Assembly (NCBI RefSeq): GCF_013299185.1
Contig: NZ_JAAFKG010000033.1
Span: 30,648-84,118 of the forward strand
Reading direction: 5' to 3'
DNA length: 53,471 nucleotides
Source of the DNA: Microcoleus sp. bin48.metabat.b7b8b9.023
GTDB taxonomy: Bacteria > Cyanobacteriota > Cyanobacteriia > Cyanobacteriales > Microcoleaceae
In this document: one piece after another, positions 44,638-53,343 of the stretch
Layout of the letters: the number at the start of each line of letters is the position of its first letter
How positions within the stretch are numbered: the first letter of the stretch is position 1
The notes under the pieces: generated by a model
Told to the model about the DNA's origin: nothing
Seen by the model: the letters and a program-made list of their open reading frames with translations, nothing else
Databases searched by the model: none
Made by a program: the position numbers and the translations under genes

Positions 44638-45027
44638 CTATTTATCTGTAGCAATCTCTTCGGAATCATCTAGTTTTTTCAGATCGTCTAATTTCACCAT
44701 TCTCAGGTTCGGGAATATGCAGCGAAGTTTGTCATTGATGTAGTCACATTCCCACTCCTCTACTCGCAATCTAGTGCCGTCGTTGTGAACGTTGGCTTGA
44801 GTAAAGTCAATTCCCCGCTTCAAATTTCTCTCGCAGATTTTGATGTACTCGCCAATCAGACCCGTGAATTCGATAAATGTGTGGCAGTTGGTGGCGATCG
44901 CCTCGCGGTAGTAATTGGCGTTAGCCGCTTTCATTGCCTCAAGTATCTCTTCAGGGGTTTGGGGATTGTCTGGGAGCTTTCGCTGTGGGCCGCCTAGCAA
45001 GGCTTTTGCTTCTTCTCTGTCAATCAT
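44638..45027 (-). CDS. Unknown protein of the regulatory/replication end
   Basis: 129 residues from ATG at 45027, which overlaps the upstream stop. Charged, mostly helical; contains ANYYREAIATNCHTFIEF and ERNLKRGIDFTQANVH. No family recognised. Confidence 0.55.
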   Translation of the reverse strand: MIDREEAKALLGGPQRKLPDNPQTPEEILEAMKAANANYYREAIATNCHTFIEFTGLIGEYIKICERNLKRGIDFTQANVHNDGTRLRVEEWECDYINDKLRCIFPNLRMVKLDDLKKLDDSEEIATDK

Positions 45028-45313
45028 TGAAATCTGTACCTTCAACTAATATGTCGTGCTGTTCGTGCCATCCGAGTTCGAGCACTTTGTACGTAGCCGA
45101 CTCGGAATTGAATAATGACTGAAGCTCGATCGCTACATCCCTCGCTATTTTCGTCAGTGCCGAGTTGTCTGCTAGAGATGGATGCCTAATAGCTAGTTGA
45201 ATGTGGCTCACGATGGCGATCGCCTGCAATGGGAGGATTTGAATCTCACAGGCCGGTGCATTTTCCAGTTCGGCGAGTTCGGCAGAATATTGTTTGAGAC
45301 TTGGCTTACTCAT
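45020..45313 (-). CDS. Unknown helical protein
   Basis: 97 residues, all helical, acidic C-terminus. It overlaps the HU gene upstream by 8 nt and the 129-aa gene downstream by 8 nt, so the three are co-translated. Not recognised. Confidence 0.55.
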   Translation of the reverse strand: MSKPSLKQYSAELAELENAPACEIQILPLQAIAIVSHIQLAIRHPSLADNSALTKIARDVAIELQSLFNSESATYKVLELGWHEQHDILVEGTDFND

Positions 45314-45584
45314 TCCTTACTGCCTCCCGAAAGTTCTTTCCAGCGGTGAAGACCGGAGCTACACCAGCAGCAATTTGTATAGGTTCGCCTGTTTTGGGGT
45401 TGCGGCCTTGACGGGCTTTACGATCGCGGCTCTCGAAAGTGCCAAATCCTACTAGGGTTACTTTGTCGCCACTGGCAAGGGCTTCTATGATTACGTCTAA
45501 GAGTGCGTTTAATACAGCGTTAGCTTGTTTCTGTGTGGTGTCGGCTCTGTCGGCAACAGCTTCTACGAGTTCCTTTTTGTTCAT
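45306..45584 (-). CDS. HU-family DNA-binding protein
   Basis: 92 residues, the normal size. Full HU signature: MNKKELVEAVADRA, GFGTFESRDRKARQGRNPKTGE and the PVFTAGKNFREAV end. It bends and compacts DNA; element-encoded HU copies are frequent on phages and plasmids. First of a coupled trio. Confidence 0.95.
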   Translation of the reverse strand: MNKKELVEAVADRADTTQKQANAVLNALLDVIIEALASGDKVTLVGFGTFESRDRKARQGRNPKTGEPIQIAAGVAPVFTAGKNFREAVRNE

Positions 45585-45631
45585 AAGTGCGATCGCTCTT
45601 TGGTTATCAGTTATTAGTTGTTGGTCATTAG

Positions 45632-45677
45632 TAGCGCAAAAGCCAGCACCCCCTGAGGGATGCTGGCTTTTGCGCTA
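45632..45677 (-). terminator. 17-bp hairpin overlapping the end of the coiled-coil frame
   Basis: TAGCGCAAAAGCCAGCA (45632-45648) and its exact complement (45661-45677) around a 12-nt loop. The stop codon of the upstream frame lies in the stem. It separates the RHH unit from the HU unit. Confidence 0.7.
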
Positions 45678-45862
45678 TTCAGGATTTGATTCCTCTTGAT
45701 GGCTAATAGGTTCTAACTGCTGCTGCTCTTCTTTCTGCCGTGCCTGCAACTCTTTTAGCTTGATTAGATTGTTTAGCTTCTGCTCGCACTCCTTCGCTTC
45801 CGATTGATACCAAACGATGCACTCCAAACTCTTGACCAACTGCTTTTGTGCATCGTCGATCA
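45675..45862 (-). pseudogene. Coiled-coil extension in a different frame from the RHH gene
   Basis: The frame reads DQLIDDAQKQLVKSLECIVWYQ... then a Lys/Gln/Glu-rich coil to the stop at 45675. Upstream of 45862 the same frame shows only a shadow of the RHH gene. A single inserted base in the GGGGG run at about 45880-45884 would fuse it to the RHH protein as a C-terminal oligomerisation domain. Its start is otherwise unclear. Confidence 0.5.
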
Positions 45863-46054
45863 GTTGGTCAAGGATTCCCCCAAGGGCGTCACTAGCCCCA
45901 ATTCCCTCCTCGCCACCTTCTCGATCAGGTGAGACGCACTGATTCCCAATTCCCTCGCCAATTCGTCCAGCATTTTCGCTGCCGTTGGTGTCAGTCCGTA
46001 AGTCCGGCCGCTCTTCTTCTCTCCGTATTCCTTCTGTTTCGCTTTCCTTGCCAT
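45860..46054 (-). CDS. Ribbon-helix-helix DNA-binding regulator
   Basis: 64 residues from the ATG at 46054. Basic N-terminus then strand (GRTYGLTPTAAKMLDELA) and helix-helix ELGISASHLIEKVARREL, a classic RHH/ParG-like or antitoxin-like fold. It faces the repeat-rich divergent promoter region at 46080-46160 and probably autoregulates there. A second in-frame ATG at 46067 with GAGGTGG spacing belongs to another frame and may allow coupled translation. Possibly truncated (see the coil frame downstream). Confidence 0.7.
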   Translation of the reverse strand: MARKAKQKEYGEKKSGRTYGLTPTAAKMLDELARELGISASHLIEKVARRELGLVTPLGESLTN

Positions 46055-46093
46055 AGCTCTCAATCATAAACGCCACCTCAAAAATAACAAGTC

Positions 46094-46157
46094 TTAAGTA
46101 AGATGTTGACAATGTAATAAGTAAGACTATATCATATACTCACAGTGTTAAGTAAGA
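46094..46157. promoter_or_regulatory. Three direct TTAAGTAAGA repeats, likely RHH operator
   Basis: TTAAGTAAGA at 46094-46103, ATAAGTAAGA at 46117-46126, TTAAGTAAGA at 46148-46157, all on the same strand, in the divergent spacer of the RHH gene and the plus-strand operon starting at 46234. A TTGACA (46106) with TATATCATA downstream may be a promoter. Iteron-like spacing (23 and 31 bp). Confidence 0.65.
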
Positions 46158-46233
46158 CTTGACTGCACTGCATACCCTGCAAGAACCGGGCGGGACTGCT
46201 TGACCCGCCCTTTCCCCCACTAACCGTGAACCT

Positions 46234-47445
46234 ATGTACACCCTAGAACAGTTACGGGAAAAGACTTTTAAGAAATTGAAGGAAATCGGCTACCAGCTTG
46301 ACATTCTTCCAGCAGGCGACAGACGTTGCCGCCAAAACTGGATCGACGCCATTGTCGGAGTTAAGCCCCCGCTGCTGAAACTGCTGGAAGTTTCCCCCAG
46401 CATCGAGCTTCAAGCCCAGGAGCCGCCGATCGAATCTAAATTCGGCCGCATCCTCTATCCAAAACCGGCGGCTGAGCCGATTGAGTACGGGCGAATCACT
46501 GGCTACTTATGCCGTCTCAAGCCGATCGCACAAGTGAGTGAAATTTCCCCCGGTGTCAGTTTCGACGTTGAGGAATTCCAGCAGACTCACGCTGCCGAGA
46601 TTGACGGATATGTAGCAAGTTTCACCGACGATCGCCCTCCGAACAGAGGCGGCGGCGACAGGGGCAGACTGGAAAATGAGCCAATATTGAGCCGCCAAAG
46701 TGCGATCGCCTCCGTACCCGAAAATTCCCCCGGTGTCGATCGCAATTCAACAGCCCATCAACTTTTGGAACGGCTGAAGTCCTCGCCACACATTGAGGAC
46801 TTTCCGACACTGTCCGGCAGTTTTCTCGCTCGCTATTCCCCGCCACAATCGGAGAGCCTGCGCTATCAGGCCGACGCTGACGGGCAACTGAGCCTACTTG
46901 ATTTCGAGGTGGAATCAGTGGATGAGCCGCCAGACTTCGACGACTATTCGACAGAATTTGAATTTTGGGCTGCTTATGACGCTTGGTGCGATCGCAACCC
47001 AGACGATTTTGACTCCCTCGATGCCTTCACCGAACTACCAGCCTGCCCGGATGCTGAAAACCCTGAATCATTTGCTGTGGCGATGGATTCGATGCGTGAA
47101 TGGGCGGCGTGTCCCGATGACTGGTACGAGCCAACAGCCGAAATTTTGCCACCGGAAGCTTCATCCATGAAAGTGATGGAAGTTTCACCGGCAATCGAAA
47201 CAATCGAAAGTTCCAGCACTTGCGAATTCCTTATTCCTGTTTTTGGCGCTGCGGGCGATCGGCAAAACGACAAAGACGAGCCGCCCAACGCGGGAAGTTT
47301 CGCCCGCTTGCCCAACCCAAAGCCTCCCAGTTTTCCGCCCATGGGTGTCGTTGCGGGCGATCGCGCAAACCGCATCAAAAAGTTCGCCCGCAGCGCAATA
47401 CTTTCGAGCGGGCGATCGCCCCCAGGAGGTGATGCCAGCTTCTAA
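46234..47445 (+). CDS. Unknown protein with SAP-like N-terminal motif
   Basis: 403 residues. N-terminal YTLEQLREKTFKKLKEIGYQLDILPAGDRRCRQNWIDAI is a conserved helical motif found in many cyanobacterial proteins, SAP-like, often at the end of plasmid- or phage-borne proteins. The rest is low-complexity and acidic, rich in Pro/Glu/Asp, with many HIP1 sites in the DNA. Probably DNA-associated; function unknown. First gene of the plus-strand unit. Confidence 0.6.
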   Translation: MYTLEQLREKTFKKLKEIGYQLDILPAGDRRCRQNWIDAIVGVKPPLLKLLEVSPSIELQAQEPPIESKFGRILYPKPAAEPIEYGRITGYLCRLKPIAQVSEISPGVSFDVEEFQQTHAAEIDGYVASFTDDRPPNRGGGDRGRLENEPILSRQSAIASVPENSPGVDRNSTAHQLLERLKSSPHIEDFPTLSGSFLARYSPPQSESLRYQADADGQLSLLDFEVESVDEPPDFDDYSTEFEFWAAYDAWCDRNPDDFDSLDAFTELPACPDAENPESFAVAMDSMREWAACPDDWYEPTAEILPPEASSMKVMEVSPAIETIESSSTCEFLIPVFGAAGDRQNDKDEPPNAGSFARLPNPKPPSFPPMGVVAGDRANRIKKFARSAILSSGRSPPGGDASF

Positions 47446-47552
47446 CTATGGTTGTCTACCCATATTTCCATCATGCTTACATTCTTGTGCGATCGTTTCT
47501 TAAGCGAGGGCGATCGCTTCCTCCGCACCCAAAAATTAACAAGTGAAAAACA

Positions 47553-47951
47553 ATGACTTACCTAAAAATATCTATCCCGGTTTACAAGAGAGGCAAGTGG
47601 GACGGCCTCAAACAACAGGGGCGAGTTGTAGTCAGCAGCGAAGTGAGTGAACTGAGCGAAGGCTATAAAGAGCTGAAAGCTCAGATTGACAAATTGCTCG
47701 ACGAGTTGAATGCTCAAAACCGTTTGGCGGATGATGCTAAAAGTTTAGAGGAAGAAATTAAGAACAAGGCTTTTACTTTGAAGAATCTCATTAGAGATAT
47801 CGAGAGGGCGGCAGAACACTATGAAGACCTCAAGATTTTTCTGCAAGCTTTTGGAGTAGATCCCGGTGCGAGTAGATTGACCTTTGATAAGCTGCTTTTG
47901 CTATCAGAATCATCAGAGGCAGAGGCAGTTTCTTCTCTCATTATCGATTAA
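47553..47951 (+). CDS. Coiled-coil protein
   Basis: 132 residues. After a beta-like N-terminus (MTYLKISIPVYKRGKWDGLKQQG) comes a long coiled coil (ELSEGYKELKAQIDKLLDELN...). Two bases separate it from the next gene. Not recognised. Confidence 0.6.
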   Translation: MTYLKISIPVYKRGKWDGLKQQGRVVVSSEVSELSEGYKELKAQIDKLLDELNAQNRLADDAKSLEEEIKNKAFTLKNLIRDIERAAEHYEDLKIFLQAFGVDPGASRLTFDKLLLLSESSEAEAVSSLIID

Positions 47952-47953
47952 TC

Positions 47954-48766
47954 ATGGAAACAACCGCCGACTTTAACGATATTTATTGGGAACCTCCAGA
48001 AAGCGAGTTCCAACCGCTGCTGGACTTTGAATCCGAGATTTCCCGCGAAGTCCCACACAACGATATTTCTGTCCTCACACAGCGCATCAAACGCTCGTTT
48101 CTGGACTACGTACGGCAAGGTGTAATGCTGGACGCCGTGTGTCGGTACCGGCTGTACAAACAGCAGTACAAGGACTTTGCCGAATACTGCAATCTCGCGT
48201 TAGGGCGATCGCACTTTTACTGCAAGAAAATCATTCAAGCGGCTAAGATTTGCCTTGAACTCATCAAATCCAAATTCAAAATTCTCCCCACTTCCGTAGC
48301 CCAAGCACTGCCGCTCCTGAAGTTCGCGAAGGTTGACGAGTACGGCGATTCCCAACTGCAAGACAAGTGGCAAACCGTTGTTGATGGTTTCCCGCCAGAG
48401 CTCATTACAGCGGCCAAGATTAGCGAGACACTGGATGAAAATCCAGAGGACAGAGCCAAGCAAGTCCGCATCGGCGGCAAAGCTTACCAATTGCTGCAAC
48501 AGAAAGCCGCCGCAGCAGGAACGTCTGTTTCTAAGTATCTCGAAATGCTGATCGGGGGAACCGAGCCGCCGGACGAAGAACCGCCAGAGGGTGAAGGTGA
48601 GGGAACGGAACTGACCGCTGAGAAAGAAGAGATTTGCGATCGGGCGGAAGCCTACATTAAATCTAAATCTAAAAAGAGAGGATTTGCTATCAGAGTGCCA
48701 TCGAAAAGCTATCAAAAAGCCATCGCTGGCAAAAATAGATCCGGCAAAGTGTCGGACTCATCCTAA
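47954..48766 (+). CDS. Putative DNA-binding protein of plasmid/phage type
   Basis: 270 residues. Central LYKQQYKDFAEYCNLALGRSHFYCKKIIQAA looks like a helix-turn-helix. Then IGGKAYQLLQQKAAAAGTSVSKYLEMLIGG resembles an RHH/CopG-like segment, followed by an acidic Pro-Glu linker and a Lys/Ser-rich tail. A replication or partition accessory is plausible (inference). Confidence 0.6.
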   Translation: METTADFNDIYWEPPESEFQPLLDFESEISREVPHNDISVLTQRIKRSFLDYVRQGVMLDAVCRYRLYKQQYKDFAEYCNLALGRSHFYCKKIIQAAKICLELIKSKFKILPTSVAQALPLLKFAKVDEYGDSQLQDKWQTVVDGFPPELITAAKISETLDENPEDRAKQVRIGGKAYQLLQQKAAAAGTSVSKYLEMLIGGTEPPDEEPPEGEGEGTELTAEKEEICDRAEAYIKSKSKKRGFAIRVPSKSYQKAIAGKNRSGKVSDSS

Positions 48767-48785
48767 TCTCTAGTCCTTTAAAATC

Positions 48786-49322
48786 ATGAACACTTTCACT
48801 TACAGGCATTCAGATTTGCCCTCAGTTCCTCCTGCAATTCAAGCCAAAATTGTGGGGTTAGACGTGCAAATTGCCGATTTAATTCTCATGAGCCAAGGAA
48901 ATTACCGCGCTCTAGAGCAGCTATCGGAAATACTAGACAATGCGCTAGACAGTTGCAAACTGAATCTAAATTCAATCCGCATCATTCCCGACAACAGCCC
49001 TCAACCCGCAGCAAGTTTCAAAGACTTATCTTTAGATGAAAAACGGATTATTTATTCGTGCTCGTTTACTAATTCACTCCTGCTAAGTATGCTGTCTGAC
49101 GTTTTTGGCATAGATCCTGAAACCTTAGCAAAACACATAGCACATGAAGTCTTGGCTCACCACAAACCAGTAGCAGACGACGAGGTGGAAAATTTTATCG
49201 ACGATTTACTTTCAAAAGTCCAGAAGGCAAAAGACAATAACTTCTTGTTTGAGCGGCGGGTGGGGAAACCCTCACCAGGAGAATCAGAAGCAACTGAAAA
49301 CGCCATTCAGCCCAACATTTAA
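48786..49322 (+). CDS. Unknown helical protein
   Basis: 178 residues; 19 bp after the previous gene. Mostly helical with acidic C-terminus. Not recognised. Confidence 0.55.
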   Translation: MNTFTYRHSDLPSVPPAIQAKIVGLDVQIADLILMSQGNYRALEQLSEILDNALDSCKLNLNSIRIIPDNSPQPAASFKDLSLDEKRIIYSCSFTNSLLLSMLSDVFGIDPETLAKHIAHEVLAHHKPVADDEVENFIDDLLSKVQKAKDNNFLFERRVGKPSPGESEATENAIQPNI

Positions 49323-49401
49323 TCACAAAAACAAGCGGCTAAATTACACTTTAACCGCTTGGCATCCAAGCTATCCTGACCAATCTACCCGCAATCATAT
49401 C

Positions 49402-49707
49402 ATGAATGCACAAACCAAAAACAAGCATACTACTGCTTGTGTGAAACTCGCAAAAGAGCGATTTGATAATTTTAGCGAAGCCAAATCACACAAGGTTTTC
49501 CTCATCATCAAAGAAGCCAAATCTCGGGGGCTGCTACAAAAACAGCCACCCGACCGATGCTTAAGCCCGTACATTAACGCGGCCAATCGAATTTTAGAAA
49601 CTTTTGGAACTGCAACATTTTTTCCGACAATTTCTCTCAATATCACGCACGTGTACGCCTACGTTGCGCTAGTCGCAACTAACACGATCAAAATAACCGC
49701 CGCCTGA
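49402..49707 (+). CDS. Small unknown protein
   Basis: 101 residues from ATG at 49402. Basic in the middle (KLAKERFDNFSEAKSHKVF), Thr/Ala-rich hydrophobic C-terminus (HVYAYVALVATNTI) that may associate with membrane. Not recognised. Confidence 0.5.
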   Translation: MNAQTKNKHTTACVKLAKERFDNFSEAKSHKVFLIIKEAKSRGLLQKQPPDRCLSPYINAANRILETFGTATFFPTISLNITHVYAYVALVATNTIKITAA

Positions 49708-49951
49708 TGAGTGTCGCATTGACTCAGCGGCCGAAACTCCCCCTTATAAAGGGGGAGTCGCGGGACGAGTCGCAAGATGAGTGGCGCCTTAAAATTGAAA
49801 TTAGCTTAATTGCTATCTTGTATTCGTAGGCGCCAGCCCGCAATCAAACCGGACAAAATAAACGAGCCTTAATCAGTGAAGTAAGCATTCAGTTGCTTTT
49901 GGGAGATTCGTAGGCTCTTCTTGTCCTTGTACTTTTATTCTCCCCAACTAC
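49708..49951 (+). other. Non-coding leader of the IS110 gene, candidate bridge-RNA region
   Basis: 244 bp without gene. Contains the hairpin ACTCCCCCTT-ATA-AAGGGGGAGT (49736-49758) and GGCGCC twice (49785-49790 and 49830-49835). IS110 recombinases of the IS621 type have a structured bridge RNA in this position; whether it exists here needs folding and comparison. Confidence 0.4.
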
Positions 49952-51187
49952 ATGAAATATTTAATCGTAGGCATTGACGTTTCTCGGTCATCAATTGCCG
50001 CGTGTTTTATGCTGGAAAAACCCAGCAACCCCCGCGACGACTACTTTGACGCCGACATCAAGGAGTATCGCTCGAACCTTGAAAATTTAAATAATTTAAG
50101 GAAAAAAATCGAGAGCTTCAGCGCCGACAAAATAATTGCAATCTGCGAGCCAACCGGAATTAATTACGCAAAGCTCTGGATGAATAAACTTGCCGACTGG
50201 GGAATCGAAGTAAGAATGATTTCCAACAGCAAACTGCCCAACTACAGGGCAGAATTGATGGGGAAAGAAGGCAAAAGCGGCGCAAAAACTGATGACATTG
50301 ATGCCTTTGCTATTGCTTGCTGGTATTTCGACAAACCGGAATCAAGCTACCTCAAAATTCGGGATTCCCTGGTGAGCCAAGTTAAGCAAATTTGCTTGCG
50401 GATAGAACATTTGAATCGAGTGCAATCCCCTATCATCAACAGAATGAGGCAGGAGCTAGCGTGGCAATGCCCAGAGATTGCCCAAGTGCGATCGGCAAAA
50501 TCGCAAGAAGAATTACCGCCCCTGATGTGGGGATGGCTGGCAGGACGGCGAAAGTCGCAAAAGTACGATCGCATTTTGGACGCAACCGTTGGCGCTGGAA
50601 TCGAAGCTCAAACTCAGTGGGCCGCCAGCCAATACTGTGAAATCGAAGAGGAAATTTTCAAGCTCAAAAAACAGTTGGTTCAACTAATCGAGCATCCGCA
50701 GTTTCGGGAATATCGGCGGATTTTTACAAAATTCGGTTTCGGGTATCAACTGCAAGGGTACTTGCTCGGTGCGATTTACCCGATCGAGGATTTCTTGAAA
50801 GACGGTCGGCCGGAAGTAAAACTCCGCAAGAATCGCCAAACCGGCAAAGAGTGCAAACTCAAATTATCAGAGCGCCGCTTCATGAGAGCGGTCGGCATGG
50901 GCGTGATTCGCGATGACAGCGGCCAGAAAAAGAAAGGGAAACAATCCGGCAGTGCGCTGTGTAGAAAAGCCCTTTGGCAATGGTGCTTCACGCGGCTGGA
51001 AGTTAGCCGCAATAATCCACCGCTGAAATTTACTTACGGTCAGGGCGCCGACGCCGAGCAAATGTCCCCAGCCGAAAACCTCAAGAGGAGGAAAAAGGGT
51101 GGCACTCCGATTAAGCTAGCCCGCCAGCGGGTGATAGCTCGCTGCGTTCGTGAGTTGTTCAAGGAGTTGTGCGGCATCAAAATCTAA
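49952..51187 (+). CDS. IS110-family (DEDD, Piv-like) recombinase
   Basis: 411 residues. RuvC-like N-terminal domain with Asp9 in VGIDVSR, Glu66 in ICEPTG and Asp114/Asp117 in KTDDIDA. The C-terminal domain contains GKQSGSALCRKAL, where Ser332 or Ser334 would be the conserved nucleophile, within a diverged Transposase_20 region. Members are either RNA-guided transposases (IS110) or site-specific invertases (Piv). Right end of the accessory element; a 14-bp hairpin follows. Confidence 0.85.
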   Translation: MKYLIVGIDVSRSSIAACFMLEKPSNPRDDYFDADIKEYRSNLENLNNLRKKIESFSADKIIAICEPTGINYAKLWMNKLADWGIEVRMISNSKLPNYRAELMGKEGKSGAKTDDIDAFAIACWYFDKPESSYLKIRDSLVSQVKQICLRIEHLNRVQSPIINRMRQELAWQCPEIAQVRSAKSQEELPPLMWGWLAGRRKSQKYDRILDATVGAGIEAQTQWAASQYCEIEEEIFKLKKQLVQLIEHPQFREYRRIFTKFGFGYQLQGYLLGAIYPIEDFLKDGRPEVKLRKNRQTGKECKLKLSERRFMRAVGMGVIRDDSGQKKKGKQSGSALCRKALWQWCFTRLEVSRNNPPLKFTYGQGADAEQMSPAENLKRRKKGGTPIKLARQRVIARCVRELFKELCGIKI

Positions 51188-51201
51188 AATCCAAAATCCA
51201 C

Positions 51202-51240
51202 TTAAAGACCCACGGGAGTAGTCTGTCCGTGGGTCTTTAA
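51202..51240 (+). terminator. 14-bp hairpin after the IS110 gene
   Basis: TTAAAGACCCACGG / CCGTGGGTCTTTAA with an 11-nt loop, 15 bp after the stop. No long T run after it, so termination is likely but not certain. Confidence 0.7.
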
Positions 51241-51329
51241 ATGAGGAGAAACCTTGTTACAGTGAATAGCCAGACAGACTTTTGTCAAAGTACAGAACTG
51301 AGCGCTTGCAGTCGATCGCCCGATACGCC

Positions 51330-51515
51330 ATGCCAGATTCCGAATTCTCAGATGATTTAAAATGGACGGCTGAAGCTAAGGCCAAGCTGAAAAATATTCC
51401 CTACTTTGTCCGGGGACAAGCCCGCGTGCGGATCGAGCAATTGGCCCGCGAAGCCGAAACAGAAGTCGTCACCATTGACTTTGTTGAGCAAGCTCGCATC
51501 GAGTTTGGACAATGA
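51330..51515 (+). CDS. PCP-reductase-like small protein
   Basis: 61 residues from ATG at 51330 (an upstream TTG at 51282 is unlikely). [25 protein letters not shown] is the PCP_red domain found at the C-terminus of ChlB/BchB and as stand-alone proteins in cyanobacteria. No active-site residues for reduction; role unknown. Lies directly before tpiA. Confidence 0.75.
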   Translation: MPDSEFSDDLKWTAEAKAKLKNIPYFVRGQARVRIEQLAREAETEVVTIDFVEQARIEFGQ

Positions 51516-51583
51516 GGGATCGAAATGTACCCTAAAGCTTTAGACTATAAAATGCGTTGTAAGGACAAGGATTTAACAAAGTA

Positions 51584-52309
51584 GTGCGGAAAATAGTTAT
51601 AGCTGGCAACTGGAAAATGTACAAAACTAGGGCAGAATCCCTAGAGTTTCTTCAAGGATTCATGTCCTGCCTGACGGAAACCCCAGAAGAACGGGAAGTC
51701 GTGCTTTGCGTTCCCTTCACAGATTTAAGTGTCCTCTCGAAAAACCTGCACGGAAGCCGGATTAGACTCGGTGCCCAGAATGTCCACTGGCAAGAGTCTG
51801 GAGCTTATACTGGTGAAATTTCCGGGCAGATGCTGACAGAACTTGGGGTGCGCTACGTCATCATCGGGCACAGCGAGCGCCGGCAATATTTTGGGGAAAC
51901 CGACGAAACGGTGAATTTGCGGCTGAAAGCTGCTCAGAAATCCGGTTTAATTCCGATTCTGTGCGTGGGAGAGACGAAGCAACAACGGGATGCCGGGGAA
52001 ACGGAAGCTCATATTTTTTCTCAGTTGGCACAAGATTTGGTCGGTGTTGACCAAGATAACTTAGTAATAGCTTACGAACCGATTTGGGCGATCGGCACTG
52101 GCGACACTTGCGAAACGAAGGAAGCTAACCGAGTTATTGGTTTGATTCGCTCTAAATTGACTAATCCTGATGTGCCGATTCAGTATGGCGGCTCTGTGAA
52201 AGGAGAGAATATTGATGAAGTTATGGCGATGCCTGAAATTGATGGGGTTTTGGTAGGTGGTGCGAGTTTGGAAGCTGCTAGTTTCGATAGAATTGTCAAT
52301 TACAAATAA
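51584..52309 (+). CDS. tpiA: Triosephosphate isomerase
   Basis: 241 residues, normal length, GTG start with AAGGA upstream. Active-site residues: Lys in GNWKMYK, His in IIGHSERR, Glu in [11 protein letters not shown]; phosphate loop [13 protein letters not shown]. Interconverts DHAP and GAP in glycolysis and the Calvin cycle, cytosol. Confidence 0.98.
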   Translation: MRKIVIAGNWKMYKTRAESLEFLQGFMSCLTETPEEREVVLCVPFTDLSVLSKNLHGSRIRLGAQNVHWQESGAYTGEISGQMLTELGVRYVIIGHSERRQYFGETDETVNLRLKAAQKSGLIPILCVGETKQQRDAGETEAHIFSQLAQDLVGVDQDNLVIAYEPIWAIGTGDTCETKEANRVIGLIRSKLTNPDVPIQYGGSVKGENIDEVMAMPEIDGVLVGGASLEAASFDRIVNYK

Positions 52310-52730
52310 TTGGTAATTGGTGGTTGTACGAATAGTTTTGATGTGGAGAAATGACAATCTGTACGAGTTACCCCAAAACCTTCGAGTATTAGTTGATGAT
52401 GGGGAAACTAAGGCTCGCGAATTAAATATTTTACACATATTTGTGGGATGGGCGTCCCGCCCGTCCCACAAGAATAATAAAAATTGTAAGTTATTTAATT
52501 CTCATTCCTAACCACTTTTTAGGCTGACAGCTTTCTTCAATTCCATTAATGTCAACGGCGGGAATTGTTGTAGATTTAGATCGATCGCTCCATCACGGGC
52601 ATTGGCTTTTGGTATCCAGTTCATCTGGTGCGTTTTGCTCCCTTTCTCTAGTATCTAATTATCTGACGATAGCGATCGCCTATAATTGTAGTGTGCCTTT
52701 GAGTGTTTTTTCGATCGAGAGAATTGTTCC
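52310..52730. other. Intergenic with a GGGACGGGCGG hairpin
   Basis: TTGTGGGATGGGCGTCCCGCCCGTCCCACAAG (52439-52470) folds into a stem of TGTGGGA/TCCCACA and GGGCG/CGCCC. A TAATTGGT repeat follows tpiA. No credible gene; a short plus-strand frame at 52549 has no family features. Confidence 0.6.
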
Positions 52731-53291
52731 ATGAATGCGATCGTTCAATCCAAACCCGCTTTAGAGGAGTTCCTCAAACTTCCTGAAACTGAACCGGCCT
52801 CAGAATTTATTGACGGAGATATCCTTCAGAAACCCATGCCTCAAGGTGAACATAGCGTACTTCAATATGAATTATGCAAAACTATTAATCAATTAGCGCA
52901 AACTCAAAAAATTGCCAAGGCTTTTCCTGAATTGCGCTGCACTTTTGGCGGTAAGTCGATCGTACCAGATATAGCAGTATTCCGCTGGGAAAGAATTCCT
53001 TTTTTGCCTTCGGGTAGAATTGCCAACATCTTTGAAATCAATCCAGACTGGTCTATTGAAATTTTATCCCCAAACCAAAGCCAAACAAAAGTCCTTGGTA
53101 AATTGCTGCACTGTTCGCGACACGGTACTGAGTTGGGTTGGTTGCTAGATCCAGAGGAAGAAACTATTTTAGCAGTATTTCCCGGACAAAAAGTAGAATT
53201 GTACCGAGGTACAGCTCAACTGCCAATTATTAATGGAATTGAGTTAGAATTGACGGTTGATAATGTTTTTAGCTGGTTGAGTTTTGGTTGA
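52731..53291 (+). CDS. Uma2 family (DUF820) PD-(D/E)XK nuclease-like protein, second copy
   Basis: 186 residues. IVPDIAVFRWERIPF and WSIEILSPNQSQTKVLGKL carry the acidic-E-x-K nuclease-like pattern. No repeat tail, unlike the copy at 211-1014. Function unknown. Confidence 0.85.
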   Translation: MNAIVQSKPALEEFLKLPETEPASEFIDGDILQKPMPQGEHSVLQYELCKTINQLAQTQKIAKAFPELRCTFGGKSIVPDIAVFRWERIPFLPSGRIANIFEINPDWSIEILSPNQSQTKVLGKLLHCSRHGTELGWLLDPEEETILAVFPGQKVELYRGTAQLPIINGIELELTVDNVFSWLSFG

Positions 53292-53343
53292 AGAATCTTG
53301 GACGCATCCAACTATAAGAAACCGGGGTTTTTTAAGAAAATTA

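Larger units (their letters stand above)
33600..51190. mobile_element. Phage/plasmid-like accessory element (limits approximate)
   Basis: Between the core genes ending at 33421 and resuming at 51330, almost all genes are short, of unknown family and tightly packed. Recognisable members are an L,D-transpeptidase-like lysis protein, a one-TM holin-like protein, a tyrosine recombinase, a tail-fibre-like protein, HU, an RHH regulator and an IS110-type recombinase. Terminase, portal and capsid genes were not recognised. No attachment-site duplication was found by eye, so the ends are inferred from gene content. Confidence 0.7.

Noticed and set aside
45863..46067. Upstream part of the coil frame as a real N-terminus (start at 46067)
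   Set aside because: It has a good ribosome-binding site but the peptide is low-complexity and opposite in quality to the RHH frame; kept only as an alternative.
33422..51329. tRNA or attachment-site duplication marking the element ends
   Set aside because: Looked for by eye near both edges; no cloverleaf or long direct repeat was found.
52549..52734. 61-residue plus-strand frame before the second Uma2 gene
   Set aside because: No ribosome-binding site or recognisable domain, and it runs into the start of a supported gene.
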